Below are positions 25,805-35,502 of a DNA stretch of 64,000 nt, in pieces. Origin of the DNA: Psychromonas sp. SA13A. Its GTDB lineage: Bacteria; Pseudomonadota; Gammaproteobacteria; Enterobacterales; Psychromonadaceae. Below the pieces are notes generated by a model. It was not told the origin of the DNA and did not search any database. It saw only the letters and a program-made list of their open reading frames with translations. The DNA is taken from the NCBI RefSeq assembly GCF_011378715.1, contig NZ_WTKU01000001.1, positions 310,001-374,000 on the forward strand, written 5' to 3'. The position numbers and the translations under genes are program-made. Numbering within the stretch: the stretch's first letter is position 1; the number at the start of each line of letters is the position of its first letter.

Positions 25805-26608
25805 CTAGATCAAACGCTTACGGATTTGAATAGCGATAATTTCAGCAACAATAACCACTGCAAAGATACTAACAAGCACCATCGCAACTTTCTGCCATTG
25901 GAATAAGTTTTGCGCATCATTCAGTACCACACCGATACCACCAGCACCTACTAAACCTAATACCGCCGATTCACGCACATTAATATCCCATCTAAATAAT
26001 ACAATTGAATAAAATGCCGGCATCACCTGTGGCCAGTAACCTTTTACTAAAATACTGCCCCAAGGTGCTCCCGTTGCTTTCAAGGCTTCAATGGTGCCCA
26101 TATTTACTTCAGCTAATGCTTCAGATAATAATTTACCCACAAAACCAATACTACGAATCGCGATAGCCATTATCCCTGCAATAACACCTGGTCCAAACAA
26201 GGCAATAAATAACAATGCCCAAACTAACGAGTTAATAGATCGCGTTGCCACTAAAAAGAATTGTGCAATCCAATTGAGTGTTTTACTAGGGGTTATATTA
26301 GGTGCATTTAATAAGGCTAAAGGCACAGCAAAAATTAACGTAATCAGCGTACCCAGCGTAGCAATGTGTAAAGTTTCAATTAATGCATCATGAATTGAAC
26401 TAGGGTAAAACGCATAATCTAGCGGTGTCATCCGTTGAAACATATCCAGCAATTGCTCTGGTGCATCGTATAAAAACTCTTCAATCACCTCTACACTTTG
26501 CCATGACCATACTAGTGAAACCACGATCACCAAATAAACAGCAAAACGCGAAATCCTTTCCTGTAACGTAAATCTTTTCCACTCTAAATCGATACTTGAA
26601 GTTGTCAT
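25805..26608 (-). CDS. phnE: Phosphonate-type ABC permease (PhnE-like)
   Basis: A 267-residue inner-membrane permease with six predicted helices. The BPD-type EAA loop reads EALKATGAPWGSILVKGYWPQ. It is paralogous to the permease encoded just upstream, and the junction is TAATG, so translation is coupled. The pair probably forms a heterodimer. Members of this family import phosphonates, phosphite or related esters; the glpD and diesterase genes nearby make a glycerol-phosphate compound plausible here. Confidence 0.9.
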   Translation of the reverse strand: MTTSSIDLEWKRFTLQERISRFAVYLVIVVSLVWSWQSVEVIEEFLYDAPEQLLDMFQRMTPLDYAFYPSSIHDALIETLHIATLGTLITLIFAVPLALLNAPNITPSKTLNWIAQFFLVATRSINSLVWALLFIALFGPGVIAGIMAIAIRSIGFVGKLLSEALAEVNMGTIEALKATGAPWGSILVKGYWPQVMPAFYSIVLFRWDINVRESAVLGLVGAGGIGVVLNDAQNLFQWQKVAMVLVSIFAVVIVAEIIAIQIRKRLI

Positions 26609-27405
26609 TAGAAAATCCTTCTAACTAAATTTGATAGCATTTCACCAACCAGAATAATAGCGATAATGGTAATTAAAATGGCAGAGACAAAATCGTAATC
26701 AAAGCGTTGGAAGGCTGAAAATAAAGTTCCGCCTAAACCACCAGCTCCAACGATGCCAACCATGGTTGAGTTTCTTAAATTTGAATCTAATTGATAACTT
26801 GCAAAGCCGATAAAACGCGTGAATACCTGTGGCATAACGGCGTAAATAATGACACTAAAGAAACTTGCCCCAGTCGCTCTAATCGCTTCTACCGAGTTAA
26901 ATGAAATCTCTTCAATGGCTTCAGCAAATAATTTAGCGATAAAACCAATTGATGCAAATATCAGCGTTAATATCCCAGCTAACGCCCCAAAACCCACCGC
27001 TTTAACAAAAATAATAGCGATGATAACGGGATGAAATGAACGACACAGCGCAATAAACGCACGTACTGGCGCAGTGATCATAATAGGCATCATATTACGA
27101 GCCGCTAAAAGGCCAATAAACAATGAAATCACGATACCAAAAAAACTAGAAATAATGGCAATCTGTAAGCTTTCTGCCACCCCATCCATCAACAAACCAG
27201 CACGAGAAAAGTCTGGTGGGAACATTCTTGTTAGCAAACGCTCACTTTCACTAAATCCTAATAAAATACGTTCTAACGATAACCCTAATGAACTAGCACT
27301 ATAAAAAATATAAGCAACTACAACTAACCACAGCGCACGATTTAATAACGAAGCTTTAAATGGGTTAACCGCATGCTTAGCGCTAGATTTGGCTAATCCA
27401 TCCAT
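26608..27405 (-). CDS. phnE: Phosphonate-type ABC permease (PhnE-like)
   Basis: A 265-residue permease with an EAA loop [21 protein letters not shown] and a [10 protein letters not shown] end motif. It is the partner of the following PhnE paralogue. Its start lies inside the end of phnC (13-base overlap), so phnC, phnE1 and phnE2 are tightly coupled. The N-terminus before the first helix is longer than that of the partner. Confidence 0.9.
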   Translation of the reverse strand: MDGLAKSSAKHAVNPFKASLLNRALWLVVVAYIFYSASSLGLSLERILLGFSESERLLTRMFPPDFSRAGLLMDGVAESLQIAIISSFFGIVISLFIGLLAARNMMPIMITAPVRAFIALCRSFHPVIIAIIFVKAVGFGALAGILTLIFASIGFIAKLFAEAIEEISFNSVEAIRATGASFFSVIIYAVMPQVFTRFIGFASYQLDSNLRNSTMVGIVGAGGLGGTLFSAFQRFDYDFVSAILITIIAIILVGEMLSNLVRRIF

Positions 27406-28163
27406 GACTCACCTCCATAAATGACTTTCAGATCCGCCTCACTAATATCTTCAGGTGGGCCATCGTAGTGGACTTTACCGTTGGACATACCAATGATTCG
27501 TTTAGCGTAGCGTTTGGCCAAATTTACATCATGGATATTAAGCAACACAGGGATATCATTGCGTTGTGCAAAAGTTTCCATTAGCTCCATGATTTCAACG
27601 GCTGTTTTTGGGTCTAATGAAGAAGTTGGCTCATCGGCTAATAATAGATAAGGCCCCTGCATTACTGCTCTGGCGATACCTACCCTTTGTCGTTGCCCAC
27701 CGGATAATCCATCGGCTCGTTGATTGGCAAAGTCAGTTAATCCAACCACCTCTAATAATTCAAAGGCATGTTTTAAATCTTCCGGTTTATAATTGCGGCG
27801 CCACGCATCCCAAGAGCTCATATAACCTAAGCGCCCACTTAATACGTTTTCTAAAACAGTCAATCGCTCCACAAGATTATATTCTTGGAATACCATGCCT
27901 ATGTGTCTGCGCATCTTGCGTAATGCTTTACCTTGAAGTTTAGTTAAATCAGCACCGTCAAATAAGATTTCACCACTGCTAGGGTCATTTAAACGGTTGA
28001 TACATTTTAATAATGTACTTTTACCGGTGCCTGAAGGGCCAATAATGGCTACGATGCCAGATTCATTAATATCAATATTTATGCCTTTAAGGACAGGTTT
28101 ACCGGCGATATATTCATGATGAAGATCGTTAATTTTAATTGCGTTAGAACTTGTAGATGCCAT
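27393..28163 (-). CDS. phnC: Phosphonate-type ABC ATPase (PhnC-like)
   Basis: A cytoplasmic ATPase of about 256 residues that energises the PhnE pair. It carries Walker [11 protein letters not shown]-loop FQEYNL, signature [14 protein letters not shown], Walker [13 protein letters not shown] and the H-loop NIHDV. I start at 28163 ([10 protein letters not shown]), with AAGGA about ten bases upstream; the frame stays open to 28262 but the extra 33 residues look non-coding. A hairpin separates it from the more upstream phnD. Confidence 0.93.
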   Translation of the reverse strand: MASTSSNAIKINDLHHEYIAGKPVLKGINIDINESGIVAIIGPSGTGKSTLLKCINRLNDPSSGEILFDGADLTKLQGKALRKMRRHIGMVFQEYNLVERLTVLENVLSGRLGYMSSWDAWRRNYKPEDLKHAFELLEVVGLTDFANQRADGLSGGQRQRVGIARAVMQGPYLLLADEPTSSLDPKTAVEIMELMETFAQRNDIPVLLNIHDVNLAKRYAKRIIGMSNGKVHYDGPPEDISEADLKVIYGGESWMD

Positions 28164-28292
28164 GGTGACAATTCCTTGTATCAACAGAAATGCTAAGTAA
28201 TACCAATCGAATTTAATAAAAGATCTATTTTGATGCCAAGGAAAAGTGATCAAAAAAGGCATAAATGAACGGATAATTCGTTAGATTGGTAA

Positions 28293-28322
28293 AATAGGCT
28301 GAAGCTCGATTTTCAGCCTATT
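28293..28322 (-). terminator. Attenuator-type hairpin between phnD and phnC
   Basis: AATAGGCTGAA pairs with TTCAGCCTATT around an eight-base loop, 15 bases after the phnD stop, followed by a short T-run (ATTTTACC) on the minus strand. It is likely a partial terminator favouring the binding protein. Confidence 0.75.
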
Positions 28323-28337
28323 ACTTAGGTAGTTTTA

Positions 28338-29369
28338 TTATTTTTCAGCGGCTAAAGCTGCGGCTTTTTTTGCGGCTTTTTTAGCAGCATTCTGTTCTGC
28401 TAACTTTTGTAAACCAGCTTTTGTATAAGCCGTGCCAGTAGCATGCGCGATATCACGGATCACACCCCAGTCTTCTTTATAAGTAATAGGTGCAAATCTA
28501 TCTGCTCCTTTAAACGTGGCACTCATTTCCGGTGTAAAGCGGTAAGTTGAGAAGGCACTCTCTATTTTTTTAACAAGTTCAGGGTTAAGATCATTTGCAT
28601 AACCAAATGCAGAAGTTGGGAATTTTGGACTACGGTAAATAATTTTAATGTTTTCATCATCAACACGGTCCGCAGCTACCATGCGGTCGTAAACATCTGA
28701 AGCGACTGGTGCAGCATCGTAATCGCCATTAAACACGCCTAAAATTGATTGGTCATGCTTACCTGAGTACAACACTTTATAGTCTTTATCTGGCACGATA
28801 CCTAAGGCAGGGAATAAAGCACGAGGTGCTAAGTTGCCAGAATTAGAAGAAGCAGAAGTATGTGCAACCTTTTTACCCTTTAGATCTGCCATTTCATCAA
28901 TGCCACTGTCTTTTCGAGTAATGGTGATCAAGTTATAACCTTGAAAACCTTCCGCGGTGCCTTTTACAGCAATCGGAACATAGCCCGCTAGATTAACGGC
29001 ATAACCTGTTGGCCCCGTAGAAAATCCTGCAATATGTAAACGTCCTGAACGCATCGCTTCAACTTGTGCAGAATTAGAGTGTACTGTGTAATAAACAACA
29101 CGCTTGCCTGTAACTTTACTGAGGTGTTCTTGGAAGTCTTTGAAAGCATCTTTATAAACAGCGGGATCTTCAACAGGTGTGTAAGTAAATACTAAAGTAC
29201 TTGGGTCTCGCCACTGTTCAGGATCTTTAGGTGAATCTGCCACTAAATCATTATTTTCATCACAGTATCTATCATCTAATACACCGCGATTTGTACACTC
29301 ATCAGCAATCGCTAATGTCGGCACAGTTAACGCGCCTGCGAGTAGTAATCCTTTGTATAATTTATTCAT
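28338..29369 (-). CDS. phnD: Phosphonate-type ABC substrate-binding protein (PhnD-like)
   Basis: A 343-residue periplasmic binding protein of the phosphate/phosphite/phosphonate family. The signal peptide is cleaved near AIA (residue 22). The mature N-terminus is unusual: two Cys (ECTNRG and RYCDEN) around an acidic DENNDLVAD stretch that resembles a calcium-binding loop. The family core follows: HSNSAQVEAM, AGFSTGPTGYAV, KVAHTSASSNSGNLAPR, and GDYDAAPVAS, where backbone and Ser groups normally hold a phosphonate or phosphate. The C-terminus is a Lys/Ala tail (AAKKAAKKAAALAAEK). A sigma-54 promoter lies 125-145 bases upstream. The ligand may be a glycerol-phosphate compound, judged from neighbours only. 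Confidence 0.88.
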   Translation of the reverse strand: MNKLYKGLLLAGALTVPTLAIADECTNRGVLDDRYCDENNDLVADSPKDPEQWRDPSTLVFTYTPVEDPAVYKDAFKDFQEHLSKVTGKRVVYYTVHSNSAQVEAMRSGRLHIAGFSTGPTGYAVNLAGYVPIAVKGTAEGFQGYNLITITRKDSGIDEMADLKGKKVAHTSASSNSGNLAPRALFPALGIVPDKDYKVLYSGKHDQSILGVFNGDYDAAPVASDVYDRMVAADRVDDENIKIIYRSPKFPTSAFGYANDLNPELVKKIESAFSTYRFTPEMSATFKGADRFAPITYKEDWGVIRDIAHATGTAYTKAGLQKLAEQNAAKKAAKKAAALAAEK

Positions 29370-29493
29370 TTTACTTCCTTTTAGTTATGAGATTGTCATG
29401 CTCGTATCAGGTTATCTATTGGTCTGCTCTGAAACTTATTACATTGTCGCAGAGGTATTGGCCAGACATAAGCTATTGAGCAGGAATAACCTA

Positions 29494-29512
29494 TAGCAAG
29501 CCAAATGCCAAA
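29494..29512 (-). promoter_or_regulatory. Sigma-54 promoter for phnD-C-E-E
   Basis: Minus-strand TTGGCATTTGGCTTGCT fits YTGGCACG-N4-TTGCW: GG and GC are exactly ten bases apart. It lies between the response-regulator gene and phnD, pointing at phnD, so the leader would be about 115 bases. The adjacent gene encodes a sigma-54 activator, which supports the call. Confidence 0.8.
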
Positions 29513-29622
29513 ACAAAAAACAGATATTAATCAACAACTTAAACTAAATACAAATAAAAAACTCTATTTTTTGAGTCAATAAAGTCAACTAATTTAATGC
29601 TTTCAAAGGAAGAATGGGTCAC

Positions 29623-30990
29623 TTATGTCTCTTTTGTTGCACTCACTCTAAAGTCAAATTTGTTGATGTTATATTTTTTTAACTTACGGTATAGCGTTTT
29701 TCTAGGCAGGTTTAATTGCTCTGAAGAAGCATTAATATTACCTTCTGATTTTGCTAGTGCTTCTAATAACAATGCTTTTTCATAGCCTTCCATTTGTAGG
29801 TCAAAATCAAATCCTTCAGGCTCTGTTTCTGAGGTTGTTTTCTGTAGGTTAAAGCCTTGCCCATCAATACCTAAAACAAACCTGTCTGCGACATTTCTCA
29901 GCTCTCGAGTATTACCCGGCCAATCATGCATATTCAGAGCACGTAATTGCTCACACAATAAAATAGGCGGTTGAGTTTGAAATTTTTGACAGGATTTTTT
30001 CACAAAATGACAAAATAGCGGATGCACATCTTCGACCCGTTCTTTTAATTTAGGAATATTAATACTGGCCACATTTAAACGATAAAACAGATCTTTTCTG
30101 AATAGCCCTTGATCACTGAGTTCCTCTAAATTTGCTTTACTCGCCGCGACCACCACTATGTTTACAGGGATCAATTGATTACCACCAACACGTTCAACGA
30201 CCCTTTCCTGTATTACTCGCAATAGCTTTATCTGCACTGAAATAGGCATACTTTCAATTTCATCTAAAAAAAGTGTTCCATTATTCGCTAGTTCAATTTT
30301 CCCTATTCGTTGCTTACTGGCATTGGTAAATGACCCTAATTCATGTCCAAACAACTCACTTTCAATAATACTTTCTGTCATTCCGCCACAATTAATGGCC
30401 ACAAAAGGTTGCTCTTTTCGTGTACTAAACTGATGTAAAGCATTGGCGACAACCTCTTTCCCAGTGCCCGTATCACCATTGATAATGGTATCGACCCCTG
30501 TTTTTGCCAGCACTAATATTTGTTGTCGAATCTGCTCAATACTGCGTGATTCACCAATCAAAAATTCTTCAATAGTGAGCGAAGAGTTGTTTTCAACGGC
30601 ATCATCAATGCTTTCAAACTGGCGTTTAGCAAATGCATCATTCAATTTAATAATTAAATCAGAAGGCACTAGCGGTTTTTCTAAGAAGTCGTAAGCTCCA
30701 TTTTTTATGGCTTGCGTTGCCATCGGAATATCACCGTGTCCACTCATCAATAACACCGGCAAATTAGAGGCACGTTTATTGATAGCATCCAACAAGGTTA
30801 AGCCGTCAATATGTGGCATTTTCACATCGCACAACACCACACAATGACTGTCAGATTTTATAGAGCGCAGCGCTAATTTAGGGTCGGTAAATGGCAACAC
30901 GTCAAACCCTTCTAGTTCAAGCATTTCAGTTAATGCTTCAATTACATCGATTTCATCATCTATCAGCACTACTACTTTAGTATTTTGCAT
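29623..30990 (-). CDS. Sigma-54-dependent response regulator, DctD/NtrC type
   Basis: A 455-residue activator. The receiver domain occupies about residues 1-125 (phosphate acceptor Asp in LCDVKMPHIDG; Lys in FLEKPL). The AAA+ domain covers about 145-370 (Walker A GDTGTGKE, Walker B GTLFLDEIE, arginine-finger region FRKDLFYRLN). A Fis-type helix-turn-helix ends the protein (NINASSEQLNLPRKTLYRKL). The sigma-54 contact loop reads GSFTNA instead of GAFTGA. It overlaps the kinase gene by 14 bases, and the sigma-54 promoter of phnD lies about 110 bases beyond its stop. It therefore probably switches on the phn-type transporter. Confidence 0.9.
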   Translation of the reverse strand: MQNTKVVVLIDDEIDVIEALTEMLELEGFDVLPFTDPKLALRSIKSDSHCVVLCDVKMPHIDGLTLLDAINKRASNLPVLLMSGHGDIPMATQAIKNGAYDFLEKPLVPSDLIIKLNDAFAKRQFESIDDAVENNSSLTIEEFLIGESRSIEQIRQQILVLAKTGVDTIINGDTGTGKEVVANALHQFSTRKEQPFVAINCGGMTESIIESELFGHELGSFTNASKQRIGKIELANNGTLFLDEIESMPISVQIKLLRVIQERVVERVGGNQLIPVNIVVVAASKANLEELSDQGLFRKDLFYRLNVASINIPKLKERVEDVHPLFCHFVKKSCQKFQTQPPILLCEQLRALNMHDWPGNTRELRNVADRFVLGIDGQGFNLQKTTSETEPEGFDFDLQMEGYEKALLLEALAKSEGNINASSEQLNLPRKTLYRKLKKYNINKFDFRVSATKET

Positions 30991-32854
30991 GGTTAATACA
31001 CTCCCCGTTGATTTTCTTCAATTCAATGGTGAAGGTTGCCCCTTTCCCTAGTTCTGATTGCACAGACAAGTTGCCATTGAAATCTTTAATAATATTAAAC
31101 GTAATTGATAAACCTAAGCCCAATCCCTTACCGACCATTTTTTTACTGAAAAAAGGATCAAAAATATACGGTAAATCTTCACTGATAATGCCAGCCCCAT
31201 TATCTTTGACTTTAATGCAAAGTAACTGCTCACTTTCAGTAAGATAAATAGTAATATGTGGGTCTTTTACACCTTCCACTGCATCCAAAGCATTGGCGAT
31301 AATATTAACCATCACCTGTTCCAAACGAATAGCATTAGCCCACACAGAGTAATCATCGAGTTGGGAATAACTGATCCTACATTTGCCATGGTCAATACGG
31401 CTTGATAACAGTTCCAACGCCTCTTTAATCACCTCATTAACACTCACTTTTTCAAGTTTTCCATCTGACTTACGAGCAAATGACTTAAGGTGTTGAGTAA
31501 TAACCGAGGTTTTAGCAATTAACTTTTCTATTTTACATAGGCTATTTTTTACCTTATCCAGTTGCTGCCTTTCCAACCAAATCGACGCGCTGTGTAAGTG
31601 GCTATTAACCGCCGTCAAAGGTTGATTTATCTCATGGGTGATACCGACACTAAGTTCACCTAATGCAGCTAATTTCCCTGATTGCACTAATTCATTTTGC
31701 AGTAATATGAGTTGTTTATTGGTCTGTTCGAGCTTCTGTGAATTGGCTTGAAATAGCAGCACATCTTTGGCCATTTCAGTTATTTCATCACGCCCTTTGA
31801 TTTGTATTTCAGTATCTAACTTTCCAGATGAAATTAAGCGCATGCTCGATTGCAAGTTACGAATACGTTGTAGAATATTATTTCGAACATAAAACCAAGA
31901 GAAAAAGACCGCGGCGCCTAAACTGAAAAATGAAACCAACAGTGCTAATTTCATATTCTGTAATAGTCTTTTTTCCGTCGAATCTATTTCTGAGTCGACT
32001 TGCTGATTAACACGCTTAGCGTAACTTTCTACTTGCACCGCCAGTTGATGTAACTGTAAACGACTGTTGCCCCAAAGGAATTTCTGTTGATAATGTAAAT
32101 CGATCTGTTGGTTCTTTAATTCAAATAATTTACCCTGCCGAGACATCATGTTGTTAATAAATAAAAGGCGTTTATTAAGTGCTTGATCAGTGACTTCTAA
32201 TTGCCCTGATTGCCATAACTCCCACCAATTACTACTCACTCTTTCTAAACGTAAAATAGTGTCGTCCAATTCGTTAAATGTCAGGTCGTTATACAGTTTT
32301 TCAGCTAAGCCAAATTGGTAATGTAATAACCTTCTTAATTCGTTGTGATTAATAGCGCGCTTTTTTGTTTCACTTAACTGCGATAACCATTGATCCGTTG
32401 CAATCAAAAATGGAAATAATCCACTTAATAAATCTTTAAATCGTGTATTTAGCACCTGCATTTTTACTTCATTACTGTATAGCAGACTTAAGTTATAATT
32501 AATTTGATTGATTAGGTTTTTAAAGTATTGATTGTAATCGGGGAAGTTAACCATCAACTCACTCATAGTAGAAAGTGAACTATCTATTTCTTGCATTGCT
32601 TGGTCACGTTCTTGATCTGACTCCGCAGAAAGAATAATAAAAGAAGTAGAAATAATGACACGAGCAAGGTCATTAAGGCGTGCCGCTTCTTCTAAAGAAA
32701 CCATATCTTCCTGTTGGATTTCAGTCAGCTTACTCAAGGTTTCATTAAAAGTGGAATAGGAAACACTGGAGACTAAAATGGCTGAAAAAGCCAACACACT
32801 GAAAGCACAAACAAGCCTAAACCCGATACCAAAATACCTTGCTTTTGCTTTCAT
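30977..32854 (-). CDS. Sensor histidine kinase, partner of the DctD-type regulator
   Basis: A 625-residue membrane kinase. There is a first membrane helix at about residues 10-30, a long helical periplasmic region (about 31-300) resembling the four-helix sensor of TorS-like kinases, a second helix at about 308-330 and a HAMP region. The HisKA box follows (SVGITHEINQPLTAVNSHLH, with the phospho-His). The HATPase domain has NIIANALDAV, DNGAGI and GKGLGLGLSITFNI. The N-box and G-boxes are intact. TorS-type kinases can sense through a periplasmic binding protein, so PhnD might be its co-sensor; this is inference. Confidence 0.88.
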   Translation of the reverse strand: MKAKARYFGIGFRLVCAFSVLAFSAILVSSVSYSTFNETLSKLTEIQQEDMVSLEEAARLNDLARVIISTSFIILSAESDQERDQAMQEIDSSLSTMSELMVNFPDYNQYFKNLINQINYNLSLLYSNEVKMQVLNTRFKDLLSGLFPFLIATDQWLSQLSETKKRAINHNELRRLLHYQFGLAEKLYNDLTFNELDDTILRLERVSSNWWELWQSGQLEVTDQALNKRLLFINNMMSRQGKLFELKNQQIDLHYQQKFLWGNSRLQLHQLAVQVESYAKRVNQQVDSEIDSTEKRLLQNMKLALLVSFFSLGAAVFFSWFYVRNNILQRIRNLQSSMRLISSGKLDTEIQIKGRDEITEMAKDVLLFQANSQKLEQTNKQLILLQNELVQSGKLAALGELSVGITHEINQPLTAVNSHLHSASIWLERQQLDKVKNSLCKIEKLIAKTSVITQHLKSFARKSDGKLEKVSVNEVIKEALELLSSRIDHGKCRISYSQLDDYSVWANAIRLEQVMVNIIANALDAVEGVKDPHITIYLTESEQLLCIKVKDNGAGIISEDLPYIFDPFFSKKMVGKGLGLGLSITFNIIKDFNGNLSVQSELGKGATFTIELKKINGECINHAKY

Positions 32855-33550
32855 TAAACTTCACCTCGTATTAATTTATAAACTGTATTTATAACCTTTT
32901 GCATTTCTTTCCACTTATTTTTTACTTTCCAAACATTCAAAAATTTTTGCTTTCAATAGCGATTAACCAACCAAATAACTAAGTCAGTTAATAACAGCAG
33001 TCGATATAAGCAATTGCGCTTATTATACGAATCTAGGATAGGAATATTGATGCAGTTTTAACGAGGAAGTAGATTGATAATTAAGACTTTTACTCGGAGA
33101 GGGTAGCGCTAAATAACAAATAAAGAGTCATTAAAACCGCACAATAAATACCTAAACACCTGACCAATATTGCTCTAGGTAAACAGAGCAACTAGCAACA
33201 ACAAGATTACACTTGATTAACAAAGATTAAACATCACAAACAAGAAAACACGTGTTCGAACACGTTAAATGAGCAAAAAGGAACACGAATGTGACCTAGG
33301 TTTAATGACATACTTGTAGTCGAGCTGTAGTGGTTATTTAATGGCAGTATAATGATGATGTAGTGGCGGTTTAGTTACGTAGTTATTGTTTGAGGGCTAT
33401 TACAGATTTTTAGTGTAAGTTGCTTTTCTTACTTGAATTCAAGAAGAGGAAAATAACACTGCAACGGCATTTTGATTTTTAATCATTTAAATCGAAGAGG
33501 GTATTTTTAACATCAATAGCTGATAGGTTAGGTTGTCGCTCCGCCTATTT
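32855..33550. other. Non-coding gap of about 700 bases
   Basis: No open frame with a ribosome site or recognisable product was found on either strand. It contains the kinase promoter region and scattered A-rich stretches. Nothing structured stands out apart from the terminator at its end. Confidence 0.55.
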
Positions 33551-33578
33551 AAAAAAACGGCTTTCCTTAGAAAGCCGT
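33551..33578 (-). terminator. Terminator of the BCCT transporter gene
   Basis: GGCTTTC pairs with GAAAGCC around a four-base loop, with a run of seven T on the minus strand, 17 bases past the BCCT stop. Confidence 0.9.
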
Positions 33579-33595
33579 CATAATGCAATAGTACT

Positions 33596-35182
33596 TTACA
33601 CTTTTGCTATAACGCAGTCTTTTTCAGTCTCACCTTTAAAGATAACGGATTTAGCTTGTAACTCATCAGGAAAGTCTTCTTTAACCATTTTAAAGAAAGC
33701 TAAAATCATCATAATAATAACGGGAACCATAGGTAAAGCGACAATAATAGTAGAGGTTTGTGCTGTTTTTAATCCCCCGACAGATAATAATCCCACCCCT
33801 ACAAAGGCAAGACAAGCAGTCCAAAATAGGCGGTTAATACGACTTGGTTCTTCTGTAACATGGAGCTTTTTAGACGTCACTAACGCTAACGTATAAGCAG
33901 ATGAATCAACAGTGGTCGCTAAGAAGATAAAGCACAATAATATAAATAGAGGTAATACTACTGCTCCAGCTAAGGGCAATGTATTAACAATTTGCGTCAC
34001 AGCTGCGGGAATACCTTCATTATTTAAAATCCCTTCAACATCCAATATGCCATTAAAATCTAAGTGTAAAGAGTATCCACCCCAAACGGCGAAGAATACA
34101 CATGTACCAGCAGAGCCCCATAAAACACCATTTAATATAAACTCTTTTATAGTGCGCCCTTTTGAAATGCGAGCAACAAAGATACCCATCATAGGCGCAT
34201 AAGCAATCCACCAAGCCCAGTAGAAAATAGTCCAACTTCTTGGGAAACTGTCATGTACAACAGGAGAGGTCCATGTGTTAACACGGAAAAAGTTATCTAA
34301 AAATAACCCAAAACTATTGGCATTAAGGTTTAAAAGAAAGATCGTTGGACCAGCAATGAAAACAATAGCAAGTAATAGAAATGCTAAACCAACATTAACG
34401 TTAGACAAAATCTGAATACCTTTACCCAGCCCTTTATAAACAGACCAGCCGATCAAAATAATCCACACGCCTAAAATGGCCATTTGCAACCCAAAGGATT
34501 CTTCAATACCAAAAGCGCTATTGATCAATGTTGAAGCAAGTGGAACAGACAATCCCAACGACGTTCCTACGGCACCCACAATTGATAAAATAACAATTAG
34601 ATCAATTGTTTTACCAAGAATTCCATCAACTAAATTACCTAAAATTGGTCGGCACACCTCACTAAATTTCATGATAGGAATGCGTCGAACATAAAAATTG
34701 TAGGCCATAGGAATAGCGGGCAACAAATAAATAGACCAAGGTACTATTCCCCAGTGTAATAATGGGTACATAGCTCCCCACTCAATCGCCTTTGCACTAC
34801 CTTTTTCGATCCCAAAAGGTGGTGAAGACATAATATAAATAGGCTCAATAAACGCCCAATTACATAATGAAATACCGATTCCAGCACAAAAAAGCATGGC
34901 AATCCAAGAAGCTTTACTAAACTCAGGGTGATCTTCCTCTCTACCCAATTTAATCCGTCCTATACGACTAAAAGCTAGAATGAACATCACAAAAAAACAA
35001 ACAAGGCCAATACTCAAATAAAGCCAACCAAATTTACTCGTTGTCCAATTAAAAAGAGTATCGACTATTTGAGAGCCGGCCTCTGGTTCAATAGCGAGGT
35101 ATGAGCAACTCGATATAATTATTATCATTGCGGGTATAAAGAGCGTGTAGTCAATATTGCTGGATCCATTTTTTATCATCAC
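33596..35182 (-). CDS. BCCT-family transporter, probably carnitine/betaine
   Basis: A 528-residue inner-membrane carrier of the betaine-carnitine-choline family with 12 predicted helices. The tryptophan-rich family segment is clear (HDSFPRSWTIFYWAWWIAYAPMMGIFVARISKGR), as is the upstream MYPLLHWGIVPWSIY. It is divergent from the CntA-type oxygenase gene, matching the E. coli order yeaV-yeaW-yeaX. It therefore most likely imports carnitine or a close analogue for degradation. The C-terminal tail is short, so osmotic regulation of the BetP kind is less likely. Confidence 0.9.
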   Translation of the reverse strand: MMIKNGSSNIDYTLFIPAMIIIISSCSYLAIEPEAGSQIVDTLFNWTTSKFGWLYLSIGLVCFFVMFILAFSRIGRIKLGREEDHPEFSKASWIAMLFCAGIGISLCNWAFIEPIYIMSSPPFGIEKGSAKAIEWGAMYPLLHWGIVPWSIYLLPAIPMAYNFYVRRIPIMKFSEVCRPILGNLVDGILGKTIDLIVILSIVGAVGTSLGLSVPLASTLINSAFGIEESFGLQMAILGVWIILIGWSVYKGLGKGIQILSNVNVGLAFLLLAIVFIAGPTIFLLNLNANSFGLFLDNFFRVNTWTSPVVHDSFPRSWTIFYWAWWIAYAPMMGIFVARISKGRTIKEFILNGVLWGSAGTCVFFAVWGGYSLHLDFNGILDVEGILNNEGIPAAVTQIVNTLPLAGAVVLPLFILLCFIFLATTVDSSAYTLALVTSKKLHVTEEPSRINRLFWTACLAFVGVGLLSVGGLKTAQTSTIIVALPMVPVIIMMILAFFKMVKEDFPDELQAKSVIFKGETEKDCVIAKV

Positions 35183-35381
35183 ATTACTATCCTTTCATCA
35201 GTAGAGTTTTTGTTAACTAGTACTTAACATTAAGTGTTTAAAATCTAATCCTGTCAATACAACAAAAGGAGATAAAAAACATAACAAACTTAAAAAAATA
35301 TACATAACAATATGTTTTATAACAATTAAAAAACAAGATCAACATGTTATGAAAGTGTTAAATATGAGTTAAAATTGTTTA

Positions 35382-35398
35382 AATTGTGATCGACAATT
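35382..35398. promoter_or_regulatory. Inverted repeat before the carnitine oxygenase gene
   Basis: AATTGT and ACAATT flank five bases in the divergent BCCT/cntA gap. Further AACAAT/ATTGTT-like words at 35308-35380 suggest a repeated regulator site, possibly for the XRE-PAS or LysR protein of the cluster. The 35183-35502 gap has no gene. Confidence 0.35.
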
Positions 35399-35502
35399 GT
35401 TTCCTGCAAGTTTACATTAATATGTTATTGATCGGATTTAATTTAAGATATAGCCTTCACGTAAACCTGAAGTTAACAAGCAAAACTAATGAGGAAACAA
35501 TG

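Noticed and set aside
29455-29480. Second sigma-54-like element near phnD (TGGCCAATACCTCTGC on the minus strand)
   Set aside because: GG and GC are 11 bases apart, one too many; the element at 29494-29512 has the correct spacing.
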